Source of the DNA: Mucilaginibacter rubeus
Lineage (GTDB): Bacteria > Bacteroidota > Bacteroidia > Sphingobacteriales > Sphingobacteriaceae
Reading direction: 5' to 3'
Length of the DNA stretch: 64,000 nt
NCBI RefSeq assembly: GCF_014643835.1
Contig: NZ_BMKD01000004.1
Span: forward strand, 479,397 to 543,396
Made by a program: the position numbers and the translations under genes. How positions within the stretch are numbered: the first letter of the stretch is position 1; the number at the start of each line of letters is the position of its first letter. Under the pieces are notes generated by a model, which saw nothing but the letters and a program-made list of their open reading frames with translations, was not told the origin of the DNA and ran no database searches. Of the stretch, positions 31,500 through 41,909 are shown in pieces.

Positions 31500-34286
31500 T
31501 TATGAATGCTGTTGCTTGCGTTTGTACTCGCTTGGCGTACAGCCATATTTTGCTTTAAAAACCGTGGAGAAATAATTTGGTGTAGAGAAACCCACCATAT
31601 AGGTTATTTCAGATATCGGATACCCTTCATTCATTAACAAATATTTCGCTTTTTTTAGCCGGCGGTTTAATATGTAATCGGAGATGCTGCAGCCAAGCAA
31701 CGCTTTAACCTTTCGGTAAAGCTGGATCCTTGAAACTCCTATCAGTTTACATATTTCATCAACGCTAAAGTTTTCATTCGCTAAATTCTGTTCTACAATA
31801 CCGGCAAAATCATTCAGGAATTTTTTGTCGAGGGCTTTTGAGACAGGCACAGTTGATTTACTTACATCACTGGTAAAATGTTCTTTGAGTGTTGCCCGGC
31901 TTTTGATCAAATTCTTCACGGTAGCGAGTAAATAATCAAAGTTAAACGGCTTAACAATGTAGGCATCGGCCATGCAGGTAATCCCATCTATCTGTTGTTC
32001 AACACTGCCTTGTGCCGTTAAAAGAATTACAGGAATGTGCGAAGTACGGACATCAGTTTTCAGTTTTACTGTTAAAGTTTTGCCAGACATCCCCGGTAAT
32101 ACCACATCAGATATGATCAGGTCCGGGACACGCTCAAAGGTTTCATTTAATCCGCTTGTGCCATTATCCGCTGTAAATATCTCATAAGTAACTCCCAGTT
32201 TTTCACTCAGGTAGCTCAGCAGGTCTTTATTGTCTTCGATGATCAATATGGATTGCTCCCTGGGCGTGCCGAATATTTGCCCTTCATCCGTTAATGTAAC
32301 AGGTGCTGCCAGGTCTGTAACATAAATTTTTGCCCGCTCTTCAATACCTGTTTGTTTTGCATTAGCGTGCTCCTGTACAGTTTGGTCAAAATGACTATTT
32401 CCCAACAGCAGGTTAATGGTAAAAGTAGTTCCTTCCCATTTTTTACTCCTAACTTCTATACTGCCATGATGCAGGGACACAATTTCTTTTGACAGCGCGA
32501 GCCCTAATCCAGATCCTCCTGAAGAGCTGTTTTCCGCCTGGTAAAACTGCTCAAATACATGGGTAGTGTCCTGCGGCTCCATACCGATCCCGTTATCCTG
32601 GATGGCAATATCAACAGAATTGTCATCTCTATTTTTGAAACTAACCTGGATACGGCCATTGTCGTTGGTAAATTTCAGCGCGTTAGCTATGATGTTAAAA
32701 AACACCTTATCTAACAGGTTAACATCATACCAAACAATTATCTGTTGCTCATCGCTTACCAGGCTCAGACTGATGTTACGCTTCTGGGCATTTTCCTGAA
32801 AGCTGGTGATGATCTCCCTGGCAAATTCAACAATATTATTGGGTGATACATTGATCTGTTGTTTATCATATTCTATTTTACGGTACTCGATTAATTGGTT
32901 AACCAGGCGCAGCAAACGGTATACATTTTTATGGATCAGTTTCAGACTTTTCCCTGCAACCAGGTTTAACTTTTCATTACTCATCATATCTTCTACTGGC
33001 GAGAGGATAAGCGTGAGCGGCGTACGGAATTCGTGAGAAATATTAGTGAAAAATTGCAATTTAGCCTCCGTAGCTACTTCAGCCTTTGCCGACATCTCGA
33101 TCAACTGGTTACGCTGCTGCAGAATTTCATTATTTTTAACCTCCAGGCTTTTGTTGATCTTCCGGTTTTCCATGAGCCAGTAAAACGCAAGACCGCCAAA
33201 AACGATAGCTAACACCAGCGACATTACAATTACGTTTAAAACCAATTGCTGGCTGTTGTACACCTCACGCTGCTCGGTCAATAATGATCGTTGTCTTTCA
33301 ATATCTTTCTGCTGACTGCTGATCTTGCTCCATTGCATTTTCATTAGCTGTACATTGGCAGAGTCAATAACAACCGACTGTAGCAGGTTTTCCCTGGCAA
33401 ACGACTCTTTATTCAGGATCCTGAAAGCGGTCATAATTGCTTCTTTACCCCCGGTAGGATATAGCATACTGGCATTGATAGTTTTTGAAGCAACCATTTG
33501 CAGGCCACCTCCATGCCCGGGCAAGGCGTCAACACCTAACACTTTGATGCTATGAATTTTAAATTTGTCAAGCACCTCTCTCGTTCCGAGGGCCATTACG
33601 TCGTTATGTGCAAATATTACATCTGCATTTTTTATAACAGGTGCAATCCTGGTCAATTGCTTTTTAGCGCTATCCTTTAACCAATCGCCATATATCCTGT
33701 CGGTTATATTAATATCAGTGTATTTCCTTAACCCGTCAGAAAAACCGCGGTCCCTTTCAATAGCCGGAGACGAGCCGGGCAGCCCCATAACTTCTACAAC
33801 ATTCCCCCTTCCCTTTAAAAGAGCACCTGCATATTCACCCGCCATTTTACCTATCTGGTAATTATCCGCACCAACATAAGCTGTATATAAAGCTGATGAT
33901 GTTTTACGGTCGATCACAATTACCGGGATACCTTTATTGTACGTTTGTTCCACTATCCCGGTGAGGGGCTGCGCTTCATTGGGTGATATGATCAGCAAAT
34001 CGACACCATCATCCAGCATTTTTTTCACCTGTTCAACCTGCTTGCTGCTGTTACCGTCCGCATCGGCATAAATAAACTGGGCGTCGGGGTGTAATGAAAG
34101 TTCCATCCTCATTTCATCAAGCATCGTGCGACGCCAGAGATCAGAACCAATACATTGCGAAAACCCTATCGTATACTGTGATGTTTTATCAGCCCGCTTA
34201 CAACCGGCAGCAATAAGCATCATAAAACCGATCAGTAGGATACCGGTCCGTATGTTTTTTGCATGCCACTTATTAAGCAAGGTCAT
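31500..34286 (-). CDS. Hybrid two-component regulator with sugar-binding periplasmic domain (fructan sensor)
   Basis: One 928-residue protein joins sensor, kinase, receiver and DNA-binding parts. It has a lipoprotein-like N-terminus (LIAAGCKR) and a periplasmic sugar-binding domain of the LacI/RbsB type at about 38-315 (IGFSQCIGSDLWRRTM, then IFAHNDVMALG). A membrane helix lies at about 346-368, HisKA has His418 in ISHEFRTPL, and the ATPase core has IQDNGIGM and GSGLGLALSKE. The receiver carries Asp727 in SDVVLPG, and an AraC-type helix-turn-helix closes the protein (about 815-925). The architecture matches Bacteroides thetaiotaomicron BT1754, which senses fructose. The divergent neighbours are fructose and fructan genes, so it most likely activates them. 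Confidence 0.95.
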   Translation of the reverse strand: MTLLNKWHAKNIRTGILLIGFMMLIAAGCKRADKTSQYTIGFSQCIGSDLWRRTMLDEMRMELSLHPDAQFIYADADGNSSKQVEQVKKMLDDGVDLLIISPNEAQPLTGIVEQTYNKGIPVIVIDRKTSSALYTAYVGADNYQIGKMAGEYAGALLKGRGNVVEVMGLPGSSPAIERDRGFSDGLRKYTDINITDRIYGDWLKDSAKKQLTRIAPVIKNADVIFAHNDVMALGTREVLDKFKIHSIKVLGVDALPGHGGGLQMVASKTINASMLYPTGGKEAIMTAFRILNKESFARENLLQSVVIDSANVQLMKMQWSKISSQQKDIERQRSLLTEQREVYNSQQLVLNVIVMSLVLAIVFGGLAFYWLMENRKINKSLEVKNNEILQQRNQLIEMSAKAEVATEAKLQFFTNISHEFRTPLTLILSPVEDMMSNEKLNLVAGKSLKLIHKNVYRLLRLVNQLIEYRKIEYDKQQINVSPNNIVEFAREIITSFQENAQKRNISLSLVSDEQQIIVWYDVNLLDKVFFNIIANALKFTNDNGRIQVSFKNRDDNSVDIAIQDNGIGMEPQDTTHVFEQFYQAENSSSGGSGLGLALSKEIVSLHHGSIEVRSKKWEGTTFTINLLLGNSHFDQTVQEHANAKQTGIEERAKIYVTDLAAPVTLTDEGQIFGTPREQSILIIEDNKDLLSYLSEKLGVTYEIFTADNGTSGLNETFERVPDLIISDVVLPGMSGKTLTVKLKTDVRTSHIPVILLTAQGSVEQQIDGITCMADAYIVKPFNFDYLLATVKNLIKSRATLKEHFTSDVSKSTVPVSKALDKKFLNDFAGIVEQNLANENFSVDEICKLIGVSRIQLYRKVKALLGCSISDYILNRRLKKAKYLLMNEGYPISEITYMVGFSTPNYFSTVFKAKYGCTPSEYKRKQQHS

Positions 34287-34642
34287 AAGCTCAGATTATT
34301 TGGAAGAAAAAGGTAATAAAACAGGGTTAATTATTGGTTTATTTTTTCCCTTTTAGGATTAAACAAAGTAAAGATATCTATAAACGTTCCTGAAAAACAA
34401 ATTTATAGGGCCGGGCAACCTACCTCACAACCGGAGTGATGTAACCAAATTGAAAGTAACAGGTAACATAAACGAATATTTCAATTTCAAATTTCGCATT
34501 TTTTATTTTATCTAACTGAGAACCAACAAGATAAAACAAGATTGATTTTTATACTTTATTGATACAAAATCAATAACCCTCACATGGCCCATTACCCTAC
34601 TTTGGCCTCAATAAATCCAGTATAACACCTTTTATAATTATT
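34287..34642. promoter_or_regulatory. Divergent regulatory region of the fructan locus
   Basis: In these 356 bp there is no gene. A perfect inverted repeat, ATTGATTTT (34541-34549) and AAAATCAAT (34566-34574), spaced by 16 bases, lies about 70 bp before the porter gene. GTAAC occurs three times at 34441, 34456 and 34463. These are candidate binding sites for the hybrid regulator. A partial promoter, TACTTTG (34598-34604), is one base short of the -7 consensus. Confidence 0.5.
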
Positions 34643-35968
34643 ATGAGAAAACACTCCGTCCTGGCCTGGTCCATGGTCGTGGCCCTTGGTGGCTTCCTTT
34701 TCGGGTTTGATACCGCTGTAATATCGGGCGCTGAAAAATCTATCCAGCAATTCTGGCACCTATCCGTAGTGGAGCATGGGTTCACGATTTCTATCGCACT
34801 AATAGGAACAGTCATCGGGTCATTGTTAGGAGCCCGGCCTTCAGATCTGTTTGGCCGTAAAAACACGCTTTACTTTGTAGCTGCGGCGTATTTACTATCA
34901 TCATTGGGCACTGCACTGGCCGATAGCTGGTATGTATTTCTGGTTTTCAGGTTACTGGGCGGTCTTGGTGTTGGTATCTCATCAGTTACAGCACCTATCT
35001 ATATTTCAGAAGTTTCACCTGCTGACCGCCGGGGCAGGCTGGTGGGCCTGTTTCAGTTTAACGTGGTGCTGGGCATTCTGATATCATATCTGTCCAACTA
35101 CCTTATCAGCCAGGTTGGCGAAACTTCATGGCGATGGATGCTTGGCGTACAGGCTTTCCCTTCGGCTCTGTTTTTAATTCTGATCTACTTTATACCTGAA
35201 AGTCCGCGCTGGCTTATTCTTAAAAAGGGCGAAATGGAAAAGGCCCTCGGGATCTTACGGATCATTAATCCGCTTAACTGTGAACAGGAGCTGGCATCTA
35301 TCAAACACTCAACTTTAAATGATACTGCTTCCGGCGGCAACCTCTTCTCGGGTCAATATAAAACACCTATAATATTAGCTGTGCTGTTCGCCTTTTTCAA
35401 CCAGGTTTCGGGTATCAATGCTATTATTTATTATGCACCCCGCATATTTGAAATGGCAGGCCTTGGAGCCCATTCATCGTTATTGTCAACAGTGGGCCTT
35501 GGGGCAATCAACTTTGTGTTCACCCTTGCTGCTATTAATATTATTGATAAAGTAGGCCGCCGGATCCTGATGCTTATTGGCTCGGTTGGCCTTATCATTT
35601 CCCTGTTCCTGGTAGCCTATACCTTTTACTCGGGGCACATGAGTGGCTTTGCCGTTCCCGCTTATATGATGCTATTCATTGCATTCTTTGCGTTCTCGCA
35701 GGGTGCCGTTATCTGGGTATTTATTTCGGAGATCTTTCCAAACCAGGTACGTGCAAAGGGCCAAACATTAGGCAGTTCAACCCATTGGATCATGGCAGCA
35801 CTCATCGCTTTCTCCTTTCCGTATTTCGCCGAAAAACTTGGCGGCACAATAACATTTTCCTTTTTCGGCACCATGATGATATGCCAGTTAATTTTTGTGT
35901 GGAGGTTGATGCCCGAAACCAAAGGCAGATCGCTGGAGCAAATTGAAACTAACATGGTAATGCATTAA
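34643..35968 (+). CDS. MFS sugar porter, probable fructose transporter
   Basis: This 441-residue protein with 12 predicted membrane helices is in the sugar-porter (SP) group of the major facilitator superfamily. Visible signatures are the DLFGRK loop after helix 2, PESPRWL at the end of helix 6 and PETKGRSLEQIE at the C-terminus. The QQ-FW and GFDTAVISGA stretch of helix 1 fits hexose carriers. It should carry fructose across the inner membrane by proton symport. It is the first gene of the operon, 12 bp before the fructokinase. The equivalent gene in B. thetaiotaomicron is BT1758. Specificity is inferred from context. Confidence 0.93.
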   Translation: MRKHSVLAWSMVVALGGFLFGFDTAVISGAEKSIQQFWHLSVVEHGFTISIALIGTVIGSLLGARPSDLFGRKNTLYFVAAAYLLSSLGTALADSWYVFLVFRLLGGLGVGISSVTAPIYISEVSPADRRGRLVGLFQFNVVLGILISYLSNYLISQVGETSWRWMLGVQAFPSALFLILIYFIPESPRWLILKKGEMEKALGILRIINPLNCEQELASIKHSTLNDTASGGNLFSGQYKTPIILAVLFAFFNQVSGINAIIYYAPRIFEMAGLGAHSSLLSTVGLGAINFVFTLAAINIIDKVGRRILMLIGSVGLIISLFLVAYTFYSGHMSGFAVPAYMMLFIAFFAFSQGAVIWVFISEIFPNQVRAKGQTLGSSTHWIMAALIAFSFPYFAEKLGGTITFSFFGTMMICQLIFVWRLMPETKGRSLEQIETNMVMH

Positions 35969-35980
35969 TCAGGATCAGCT

Positions 35981-36892
35981 ATGATGAACTTACATACAAA
36001 TACCTTGACACCGGCCGTTTGCTATGGCGAAATACTTTGGGATGTTTTGCCGGATGGCCCTCAACCCGGCGGAGCATTGCTCAATGTATCATACCATCTT
36101 AATAAACTGGGCATGCCTGCCAGCCTGGTAAGCAAAATAGGTAATGATGCCGATGGCCAGAAACTTGAAAACCTGCTCGATAACTGGGGCATAAAAAAAC
36201 ACCTGCTGCAAACAGATACCGAACACCCAACCAGCCAGGTGATAGCCAAAATGAATAATGGCAACGAGGTATCCTACGAGATTATTTTTCCTGTAGCCTG
36301 GGATTTTATTAATGACAGCGAGCACATCAAAACACAGATCAGGCCTTCAACCTATTTCGTTTTCGGTAGCCTTGCGTCAAGGAACAACGTATCGCGCAAC
36401 ACCTTGTTTGAGCTGCTGGAAAGCGATGCTATCAAAGTATTCGACATTAATTTGAGGCCGCCCTTTATAAGCCGTGACCTGCTGGCCGATCTGCTGCACA
36501 AAGCCAACATCGTAAAATTTAACCAGGCCGAGCTTGAGATGGTGCAGGGCCTGTTCAGAGGTTCATTCTGGAAGGAATCGGAACAGATCAAATTTATCCA
36601 GGATCATTTTAACGTCCCTGAGATCATAGTTACCAAAGGCGAATTCGGCGCTTCTTATTATAAAGAAGATAAAGCCTATCACATTGCCGGGCGTGAGGTG
36701 AAAGTAAGGGATACCATAGGCAGCGGCGATTCCTTTTTAGCGGCATTCATAGCCAACCATTACCGTGGCGAATCACCAGAAATTTTATTAAAAAATGCAA
36801 TAGCGATGGGCGGTTTTATTGCAACAAAGAAAGGAGGTTGTCCGGATTATAAAATCAAAGAATACCAAGACTTTATAAACAAGATGTTTTAA
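35981..36892 (+). CDS. PfkB family fructokinase
   Basis: The 303-residue ribokinase-fold enzyme phosphorylates fructose with ATP, feeding glycolysis. Signatures are PGGALLNVSYHLNKLG near the N-terminus (sugar contact) and DTIGSGDSFLAAF (about 246-258), with catalytic Asp252 in GSGD; the usual GAGD alanine is a serine. The C-terminal GCPDYKIKEY is an extended tail. It lies between the porter and SusC genes with short gaps (12 and 29 bp), fixing the assignment of fructose as substrate. Similar in position to BT1757 of the Bacteroides fructan locus. Confidence 0.93.
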   Translation: MMNLHTNTLTPAVCYGEILWDVLPDGPQPGGALLNVSYHLNKLGMPASLVSKIGNDADGQKLENLLDNWGIKKHLLQTDTEHPTSQVIAKMNNGNEVSYEIIFPVAWDFINDSEHIKTQIRPSTYFVFGSLASRNNVSRNTLFELLESDAIKVFDINLRPPFISRDLLADLLHKANIVKFNQAELEMVQGLFRGSFWKESEQIKFIQDHFNVPEIIVTKGEFGASYYKEDKAYHIAGREVKVRDTIGSGDSFLAAFIANHYRGESPEILLKNAIAMGGFIATKKGGCPDYKIKEYQDFINKMF

Positions 36893-36921
36893 TCAAACCA
36901 ATTACTCTTAAACAAAAATCA

Positions 36922-39900
36922 ATGAGAAAATTATTACTTATTTGTTCTTTCCTTATACTGCTCATAAGTGAAGGATATGCGCAATCCCGTACCATTACCG
37001 GGACTGTGTTAGATAACTCCTCGAAACCTATAGACGGAGTTACTATAGTGGTTGTTGAAACCCAAAAATCAACACTATCAGATGCAAACGGAAAGTTCAG
37101 TATCGCCGTAAAAAACGGTCAGTCGGTGCGGTTTTCTTATGTAGGTGCCAAACCAATACTGGTTACTATCACTGCGGATACCAAAACACTTGACGTAGTA
37201 TTTAAAGACGCGGAAAACAAGCTGAATGAAGTAGTTGTAACCGGTTACACTTCTGAAAGAAAGAAAGATTTAACAGGCGCGGTTGCGGTTGTTGATTTAG
37301 CGCCGGTAAAAAACAATAGTTCGGGAAATACCATGCAGGCATTACAGGGCCGGGTTGCGGGTTTATATATTGAAAAAGATGGCTCTGCCAATGGTGCAAC
37401 CAGCAGGATCCTGATTAGGGGGGCCAATACTTTGGGCAACAATAACCCGCTGTATATTATTGATGGGATCCCTACCACCAGGCCAGAGGTATTTCAAAAC
37501 CTGTCGCCTTCAAATATTGCATCAGTTCAGGTATTAAAAGATGCCTCATCCGAATCAATTTATGGTTCACGCGCGTCTAACGGCGTTGTCATCGTTACCA
37601 CAAAAAACGGCGGCAACACCGAGGGTAAGGTACAGTTCCAGTTCAATAACAGTACTTCAATCCAGTCCGAAAAATCGTTACGGTTTAAAATGCTGAACTC
37701 GGTAGACAGAGGTAGGGCCTTGTGGCAAGCTTCAGTTAACGACGGGCAGGACCCCGCCGCGGGTTATGGAGAGATCTATAACTTTGATTGGAATAATAAT
37801 TTCAGTAACCCTGTTTTAAACAGCGTTACGCCTAAACCGTTTGTAGGCGGCGACCCCAACACTCCCGCCGGCGATACCGACTGGCAAAGCGTATTATATA
37901 AAACAGCTTTTGTCTACAATAATGATTTTACGGCTTCGGTAGGTAATAAAAACTCTTCTATCCAAATAAATTTTGGAAACATCAAAAACACCGGCCTTGT
38001 GCGCTTTACCAAATACGGACGTACCACCGGTAGCATTAATGCCATAACGCGGCCTTTTGATGGCAAAGTTACCTTCGGCGTCAATATAAAAATCACCAAC
38101 TCAAACGAAACCCTTACCACAACGGACCTGGGTGGCGCTACTACTCCATTCCTGGCGGTTACGTTGGCACCAACCATCCCGGTGTATCAAAAAGATGGTG
38201 TAACCTACGCCGGCGAATCAGGGGCTGGCTACTCTGACAGAAACAACCCACTGCACATGCAGGACCTGGCAAAATGGAATAACGCCAACAGGTTAAACAC
38301 TTTTGGTAACGTATTTTTAGAGGTACAACCCATTAAGAATTTATACTTCCGGTCAAATTATGGCGCCGATAATGCAGACTACCTGAGCAAGGTGATTACG
38401 CCAACTTTTTCGGAAGGTGCATTAAACCGCACCACCAACAGCCTGTTCTTTGATCAGAATCATTACCTGAGCACCACGCTTTCTAACACCTTGAGGTACA
38501 GCTATGATTTGAATAGCAAGCATCATTTTAAAATATTAGTTGGTACAGAGTATATTAAAACCTTTACTGATTTTCAAACAACCTTAAAACAGGGATATAC
38601 CATCCAAACAGAAGATTATTTTACGTTGGACGCCGGCACAGGAAATACCATTGTTACCGGCAGGTCAATAGGTAATAGCCTATTTTCGCAATTCGGTCGT
38701 TTTGATTACAATTATGCAGGCAAATATTTAGTGTCGGCTACCGTTCGGCGCGACGGTTCATCAAGGTTCGGTACCAACAACCAATATGGTATTTTCCCTT
38801 CCGCCTCAATCGGCTGGAAAATAGACCAGGAAAACTTCCTGAAAAACAGCAGTATATTCTCTGAACTTAAATTAAGGGCCGGCGTAGGCCGGGTAGGTAA
38901 CCAGGAAATTGGCGACCTGTCACGTTACTTGCTTTATAACACACGATACGGCACCACCCAAAACCAACTTACGCCAGGCTTTTGGGAACAATATATGAAC
39001 GTTGGTACCGCATATTCATTATCCGGCGCCAATACAGGAGCGCTGCCATCAGGCTTCGTTCAGACCCAGGCAGCAAACCCTGCTCTTAAATGGGAAACAA
39101 CCGACGAACTAAACACGGGGTTGGACTTTGCTATATTAAACGGCAAAATCTCGGGTTCATTCGATTATTTTACCCGGAAAACCACCGGCATCCTGATTAC
39201 TCCTCCGGTTGCATCCGCACTGGGCGAAGGACAATCTAAAACCGTTAACGGTGCATCAAAAACCAATAGAGGCTGGGAGTTTTTAGTAACGTACCACGGC
39301 CAACGGTCAGGAGATTTTAATTACAATGTGACTTTAAACTTCTCTCATTTCAGGGATAAGATCACCGATTTACCGGAGAACGTTAGACCAGCTTACCCGG
39401 GCAATATAGACAATACCATCATAGGGCATTCACAGTTTGATATATTTGGTTACAAAACCAATGGACTTTTCCAATCACAGGCCGAAGTTGATGCTGCCCC
39501 AACGCAAATCGGCGCCGGTCCTGGCAGGATCCGCTATGTAGACATCAATCACGATGGAAAAATTGATGCCAACGATCAAACATGGATAGGTACTACTTTA
39601 CCGGCTTTAGAGTACGGCGCAAGAATTGATCTCACCTATAAAAAATTCGACCTCTCCATATTCGGATCAGGTGTTGCCGGCCGAAAGGGGTTTGACGTAT
39701 ATACCCTGTTTAACAATTTGATGCACAGCCGCGAAAACGTTGGCCCCGGCGTATTTGATGGCTGGACACCGCAGCATACCAACACCAATGTACCAGCATT
39801 AACGTTAAAAGACAATAACAACGAAGGCCGTACTTCCGATTACTTCATTGTAAACACCTCTTATTTCAAATTAAGGAACCTTCAACTTGGATATACCATT

Positions 39901-40062
39901 TTACCTAAAGCTGTATTTACCAGGTTAAGGGTGTTTGCCATGGCCGAAAACATCTTTACTGTAAAAAGCAGCAAGTACCTGAGCCCCGATCCTGAGCGGA
40001 TTGACCTCAACCCTATCCCAATTCCACGGATCTTCAGCTTTGGCGTCAATGCATCATTTTAA
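36922..40062 (+). CDS. SusC-like TonB-dependent outer-membrane transporter of the fructan locus
   Basis: The 1046-residue protein has a signal peptide (MRKLLLICSFLILLISEGYAQS), a carboxypeptidase-regulatory-like domain (about 23-95), the TonB-contact region NEVVVTGY, a plug domain (about 115-235) and a 22-strand barrel ending FGVNASF with a C-terminal phenylalanine. No N-terminal STN domain is present, so it is a pure transporter, not a sigma-signalling one. It imports oligofructans across the outer membrane together with the SusD lipoprotein 18 bp downstream. Substrate class from the flanking fructokinase, porter and GH32 genes. Confidence 0.95.
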   Translation: MRKLLLICSFLILLISEGYAQSRTITGTVLDNSSKPIDGVTIVVVETQKSTLSDANGKFSIAVKNGQSVRFSYVGAKPILVTITADTKTLDVVFKDAENKLNEVVVTGYTSERKKDLTGAVAVVDLAPVKNNSSGNTMQALQGRVAGLYIEKDGSANGATSRILIRGANTLGNNNPLYIIDGIPTTRPEVFQNLSPSNIASVQVLKDASSESIYGSRASNGVVIVTTKNGGNTEGKVQFQFNNSTSIQSEKSLRFKMLNSVDRGRALWQASVNDGQDPAAGYGEIYNFDWNNNFSNPVLNSVTPKPFVGGDPNTPAGDTDWQSVLYKTAFVYNNDFTASVGNKNSSIQINFGNIKNTGLVRFTKYGRTTGSINAITRPFDGKVTFGVNIKITNSNETLTTTDLGGATTPFLAVTLAPTIPVYQKDGVTYAGESGAGYSDRNNPLHMQDLAKWNNANRLNTFGNVFLEVQPIKNLYFRSNYGADNADYLSKVITPTFSEGALNRTTNSLFFDQNHYLSTTLSNTLRYSYDLNSKHHFKILVGTEYIKTFTDFQTTLKQGYTIQTEDYFTLDAGTGNTIVTGRSIGNSLFSQFGRFDYNYAGKYLVSATVRRDGSSRFGTNNQYGIFPSASIGWKIDQENFLKNSSIFSELKLRAGVGRVGNQEIGDLSRYLLYNTRYGTTQNQLTPGFWEQYMNVGTAYSLSGANTGALPSGFVQTQAANPALKWETTDELNTGLDFAILNGKISGSFDYFTRKTTGILITPPVASALGEGQSKTVNGASKTNRGWEFLVTYHGQRSGDFNYNVTLNFSHFRDKITDLPENVRPAYPGNIDNTIIGHSQFDIFGYKTNGLFQSQAEVDAAPTQIGAGPGRIRYVDINHDGKIDANDQTWIGTTLPALEYGARIDLTYKKFDLSIFGSGVAGRKGFDVYTLFNNLMHSRENVGPGVFDGWTPQHTNTNVPALTLKDNNNEGRTSDYFIVNTSYFKLRNLQLGYTILPKAVFTRLRVFAMAENIFTVKSSKYLSPDPERIDLNPIPIPRIFSFGVNASF

Positions 40063-40080
40063 CGAAAAAAATCATTCAAT

Positions 40081-41787
40081 ATGAAATCGAAAATATTAGT
40101 AACAACTATTTTATCGGGGCTAATAATTTTTAGTTCCTGTAAAAAAGCATTAGATTATACTCCAAAGGGTGTATTATCTCCTTCAGATTTAAAATCACCG
40201 GCCGCCGTTGAAGGTTTGGTAACCGCGGCCTATGCAGCTATTGGAAACGGTGATATGATAGGGCCTATATACAGCGACTGGGCTTATGGCAGCGTCCGTT
40301 CAGATGACGCTTATAAGGGCGGCGGCGGTACAGGCGATGTTGGCGAAGTTGACGCTTTGGAACATTACAACCTGGTAACGCCCTCGATGGATTCGTTTGT
40401 GTCACGCACCTGGAAAAATTTGTTTAAATCTATCTCAAGGGCAAATGTGGCAATTAGGGCAGTTAACTCCCTTTCGGATGCTGAATTCCCAAACAAAAAG
40501 ATCCGTTTGGCCGAATTGAGGTTTTTGCGGGCACATAGCTATTTTACCATGAAATTGCTATACAAAAACATCCCTATTTTTGATGAAACCGCAACTCCTG
40601 CCGACATTCTGAAGGTTTCAAACACTTTATCAAACGAAGATTCATGGAATAAAATTGCCGATGATTTTCAATATGCAGTTGATAATTTGCCGGCTAAACA
40701 ACCTGAATTAGCGAGGGCCAATAAAGTAAATGCACAGGCTTATTTAGCTAAATTAAGATTGTACCAGGCCTATGAGCAGGATGATAAACACCATGTAATC
40801 AATATCAATAAAACAAGGCTACAGGAAGTTGTTACGCTTACACAAGCGGTGATAGCATCTGGCAAATACTCGCTAAGCCCGGATATTGCTGATAACTTTT
40901 TACCCGAAACAGAGAACGGGCCCGAATCAGTATTCGCCATACAATTTACTATCAATGATGGTACTACCGCCGGGCGTTTAAATTTTGAAGACGGCTTAAA
41001 CTATCCGCACGGGGCACCTCAATACGGCTGTTGCGGGTTCCATGCTGCAAGTCAGAATTTAGTTAATGCCTATACAACTGATGCCAATGGTTTACCTAAC
41101 TTTGATACGTTCAATAACAGCATAGCCGATCTGTCGAAAGTTACTGTCGACACCAGGTTAGACCATACTGTTGGTATAGACGGGCATCCGTACAAATATG
41201 ATAACACCAAACCATTCAGCAATAGCTGGGTGCGCGACCCGGGAGTTTATGGCAACTTTCATACCATGCGTAACCAGCAGTTAGCTACAAGCGCATCTTA
41301 TTTTAAACTGGGACCATTTATGGGCTCGGCAAAAAATTATGATATCATCAGGTATGATGACGTTTTATTAATGCAGGCCGAAGCTTATATTGAGTTAGGG
41401 CAACAGGCAAGTGCACTGCCATTAATTAATCAAATAAGAAACAGGGCAGCAGCCAGTACAGGGCGACTTAAAAAGCTGGATGGAACTTTCCCTTCATCCT
41501 ACAATATAAAACCCTATGGCCCGGCAAACTGGACACAGGACTATGCCCGCAAGGCTTTACAATGGGAAAGGCGATTGGAATTTGCTACCGAAGGGGCACG
41601 TTTCTTTGATTTAGTTAGATGGGGGATTGCAGAAAAAACTTTAAACGACTACATTAATGTAGAAAAAGTTAGGAGGCCATTTTTAGCAACGGCTAAATTT
41701 ACCGCTGGAAGAGATGAATACCTCCCGATTCCGCAATCGGAGATTACGTTCACCAACGGTTTATATAAACAAAACCCTGGCTATTAA
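40081..41787 (+). CDS. SusD-like oligosaccharide-binding lipoprotein of the fructan locus
   Basis: The 568-residue lipoprotein has an N-terminal lipobox IIFSSC (Cys20) and the tetratricopeptide-helical SusD core: EVDALEHYN, LRFLRAHSYF, NLPAKQPE, and the C-terminal YLPIPQSEITFTNGL. The WERRLEFATEGARFFDLVRWG motif (about 498-518) is the family hallmark. It binds oligofructans on the cell surface and caps the SusC barrel. It is directly downstream of susC and is followed by a terminator before the GH32 gene. Confidence 0.95.
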   Translation: MKSKILVTTILSGLIIFSSCKKALDYTPKGVLSPSDLKSPAAVEGLVTAAYAAIGNGDMIGPIYSDWAYGSVRSDDAYKGGGGTGDVGEVDALEHYNLVTPSMDSFVSRTWKNLFKSISRANVAIRAVNSLSDAEFPNKKIRLAELRFLRAHSYFTMKLLYKNIPIFDETATPADILKVSNTLSNEDSWNKIADDFQYAVDNLPAKQPELARANKVNAQAYLAKLRLYQAYEQDDKHHVININKTRLQEVVTLTQAVIASGKYSLSPDIADNFLPETENGPESVFAIQFTINDGTTAGRLNFEDGLNYPHGAPQYGCCGFHAASQNLVNAYTTDANGLPNFDTFNNSIADLSKVTVDTRLDHTVGIDGHPYKYDNTKPFSNSWVRDPGVYGNFHTMRNQQLATSASYFKLGPFMGSAKNYDIIRYDDVLLMQAEAYIELGQQASALPLINQIRNRAAASTGRLKKLDGTFPSSYNIKPYGPANWTQDYARKALQWERRLEFATEGARFFDLVRWGIAEKTLNDYINVEKVRRPFLATAKFTAGRDEYLPIPQSEITFTNGLYKQNPGY

Positions 41788-41803
41788 ACTATAATTAACC
41801 AAC

Positions 41804-41843
41804 GGAAACCTGGCCTGAATTATTAGGCCGGGATTCCCTTTTT
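41804..41843 (+). terminator. Terminator between SusD and GH32 genes
   Basis: GGAAACCTGGCCT pairs with AGGCCGGGATTCC (left arm 41804-41816, right arm 41825-41837, one mismatch and one G-T pair), followed by CTTTTTTA. Incomplete termination could let the GH32 gene share the operon promoter at a lower level. Confidence 0.75.
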
Positions 41844-41909
41844 TATACCAGAAGTACCGTAAGTTTTTGCATACCCTGCCAAATATATAACCTATTAAAA
41901 GCTTAAATT

